From an uncultured Pelagibacteraceae bacterium (GTDB taxonomy: Bacteria > Pseudomonadota > Alphaproteobacteria > Pelagibacterales > Pelagibacteraceae), in the NCBI GenBank assembly GCA_902612325.1, contig CACMDB010000004.1, positions 62,001-126,000 on the forward strand: a DNA stretch of 64,000 nt, read 5' to 3'. The notes below the pieces were generated by a model that saw only the letters and a list, made by a program, of their open reading frames with translations, was not told the DNA's origin and ran no database searches. The position numbers and the translations under genes are program-made. Positions 62,887 through 64,000 of this stretch are shown here, piece by piece (position 1 is the first letter of the stretch; each line of letters begins with the position of its first letter).

Positions 62887-63738
62887 ATGAAGGCTATTAC
62901 ATTTAATCTTTTAGCGTGGGTGATGCTCCCAATTATGGATGGTTTTGCTAAATATTTAAGTGCAGAATTACCTGTATTACAAATCACTTGGGCAAGATAT
63001 TTTTTTACTGTGGCGTTCACCTTACCAATTATGTTTTTCTTTTTTCGAGAAAATCTTGTTTGGACAGATAAACCGAAACTACAATTCATAAGAGGCTTAA
63101 TACTTTTAACAGCAAATATTTGTTTCTTTTATGCAATTTCAGTAATCTCTTTAGCAAAAGCATTAACTTTGGCATTTGTTGCACCTTTGATTGTTACAGC
63201 TTTTTCTCCAATTTTTTTAGGTGAGAGGGTTGGATTTAGAAGATGGTCAGCTGTAATTATAGGATTTATAGGATCCTTGGTTGTTATAAGACCTGGTTTT
63301 GTAGAAATTAATTTAGCAAGTATTGCTGCGCTTGGAACAGGAATAATGTATGGATTTTATTTAATTATTACTCGTAAGTTAAGTACTTCAGACAATCCTT
63401 TATTAACTCTATTGTTAACTGGTGTAGTAGGGGCTGTTATTATTTCATGTGTAATGCCTTTTGTTTGGATCAAGCCAACAATTAATCAGTGGTCGATGAT
63501 GGCCGCGATTGGTGTATTTGCCTGCGTAGGTCATTTATTTCTAATATTATCTCTAAAATACGCTGATGCTTCAAAATTAGCTCCTTTTAGTTACTTTGAG
63601 ATCATTACAAACATAATTATAGGTTATTATTTCTTTAGTGATTTCCCAGATAATTGGACTTTCTTAGGTTTGTTTATTGTTGTTTTAAGTGGTATCTACA
63701 TCTCAAGAAGAGAGAACTTAGTTAAAAAAGTAAAATAA
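62887..63738 (+). CDS. EamA-family (DMT) permease
   Basis: Ten-helix drug/metabolite transporter of 283 residues made of two EamA repeats. Features are the N-terminal M-D-G-F-A-K-Y-L, W-A-R-Y-F near residue 36, and V-A-P-L-I-V-T-A-F-S-P-I-F-L-G-E near 98. Unlike rarD at 40443 it belongs to the general EamA group. Substrate unknown. It follows the AEC gene after 16 bases. Confidence 0.88.
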   Translation: MKAITFNLLAWVMLPIMDGFAKYLSAELPVLQITWARYFFTVAFTLPIMFFFFRENLVWTDKPKLQFIRGLILLTANICFFYAISVISLAKALTLAFVAPLIVTAFSPIFLGERVGFRRWSAVIIGFIGSLVVIRPGFVEINLASIAALGTGIMYGFYLIITRKLSTSDNPLLTLLLTGVVGAVIISCVMPFVWIKPTINQWSMMAAIGVFACVGHLFLILSLKYADASKLAPFSYFEIITNIIIGYYFFSDFPDNWTFLGLFIVVLSGIYISRRENLVKKVK

Positions 63739-64000
63739 TAGGTAATATTTATTTACTAATTTCTAATGTATTACATTAAGTACTTTTTATAAACTATTGT
63801 ATTTATTATATTTTATTAATAATATAAATAATATTAATTTTTGAATATTTTGGATGATTTAATGTTAAAATCACCCAAATATACTCTGCAAGAGTGTAGA
63901 TTTATAGTAAATTATTAAAAACATCAAATAATCTTTTAAAATAGGGACTTTTTCTGATTGTGTTTATGAAAATTCTAAAAAAATAGGGCAGTCCAAAAGC
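63739..64000. other. Gene-free AT-rich tail with small hairpins
   Basis: About 260 bases with no convincing protein gene. Two inverted repeats stand out: an imperfect one spanning 63849-63879 (tttggatgattt against aaatcacccaaa, one mismatch) and a short perfect one at 63883-63895 (actct-gca-agagt). Near the end ggact and agtcc could enclose the last 50 bases. It may be the leader of a gene or RNA beyond the window. Confidence 0.4.

Overview
The window is a gene-dense, very AT-rich stretch of a streamlined alphaproteobacterial chromosome, most probably a SAR11 / Pelagibacterales bacterium. The evidence is gene spacing of a few bases or overlapping ATGA/TAATG junctions, Lys/Ile/Asn-rich proteins, alphaproteobacterial gene order (erpA-dgt-argS-nagZ-scpAB-tatABC-serS; uvrA-ssb-gyrA-coaD-ppi-tgt; mltB-rlpA-dacF-tmk-holB-metG-tatD), and SAM-II and SAM-V type aptamers upstream of metY, a combination described from Pelagibacter. 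I see no rRNA, CRISPR array, insertion sequence, prophage or integrase. No gene-free stretch exceeds 300 bases; the longest is the last ~260.

Layout. 1-6773: phosphate block: end of pstA, pstB, phoU, phoB, a SixA-type phosphatase on the other strand, then ppk1 and ppx. 6774-9019 (minus): a small Lys-rich coiled-coil protein with a perfect 15-bp hairpin behind it, then an arsenic-type cassette (small membrane protein, LMW-phosphatase-like ArsC, aquaglyceroporin) ending in a Nudix hydrolase. 9089-11371: an Anbu proteasome-like peptidase divergent from a circularly permuted ATP-grasp protein. 11379-14472: zinc uptake (zur, znuB, znuC against znuA) around a double Zur-box-like operator. 14515-27431: DpkA-like dehydrogenase, xthA, erpA and a long plus-strand housekeeping run from dgt to secF. 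27428-36365: PuuD-like membrane protein and uvrA (minus), then ssb, gyrA, coaD, cyclophilin, tgt and tRNA-Lys. 36377-40358: M48 lipoprotein, DUF502 protein, recG, sdhE and tRNA-Ser. 40443-48778: rarD and the overlapping mltB to PhnP-like run. 48773-52638: gpx, nhaA and a zinc-ribbon protein, then an accessory-looking glycosyltransferase/methyltransferase pair. 52761-55919: tRNA-Pro, NDUFS4-like protein, SbmA/BacA transporter, glpX, a MerR-type regulator broken by one stop codon, rpmG and chorismate mutase. 55963-64000: ctaA, metY with its tandem SAM-sensing leader, rplM-rpsI, argC, a small lipoprotein, hom and two transporters.

How the parts fit. Pst/Pho imports phosphate and senses its supply, and Ppk1/Ppx make and consume polyphosphate. 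Arsenate enters through phosphate transporters, so ArsC plus an arsenite-permeable channel nearby is coherent. The znu/zur locus handles zinc scarcity, and several window proteins show eroded metal sites: TGT has lost three of four zinc ligands and the PhnP-like protein lacks its last metal histidine. Cell-wall functions (NagZ, MltB, RlpA-like, DacF) and export functions (TatABC, SecDF-YajC) make up much of the rest.

Most notable observations: the MerR nonsense pseudogene; the tandem SAM-II/SAM-V leader with a 10-bp alternative helix; the Anbu/ATP-grasp pair without its usual alpha-E and transglutaminase partners; the TGT with a lost zinc site; and the RlpA-like lipoprotein lacking the catalytic Asp. 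All identifications come from reading motifs and recalled family knowledge; no database search was made.
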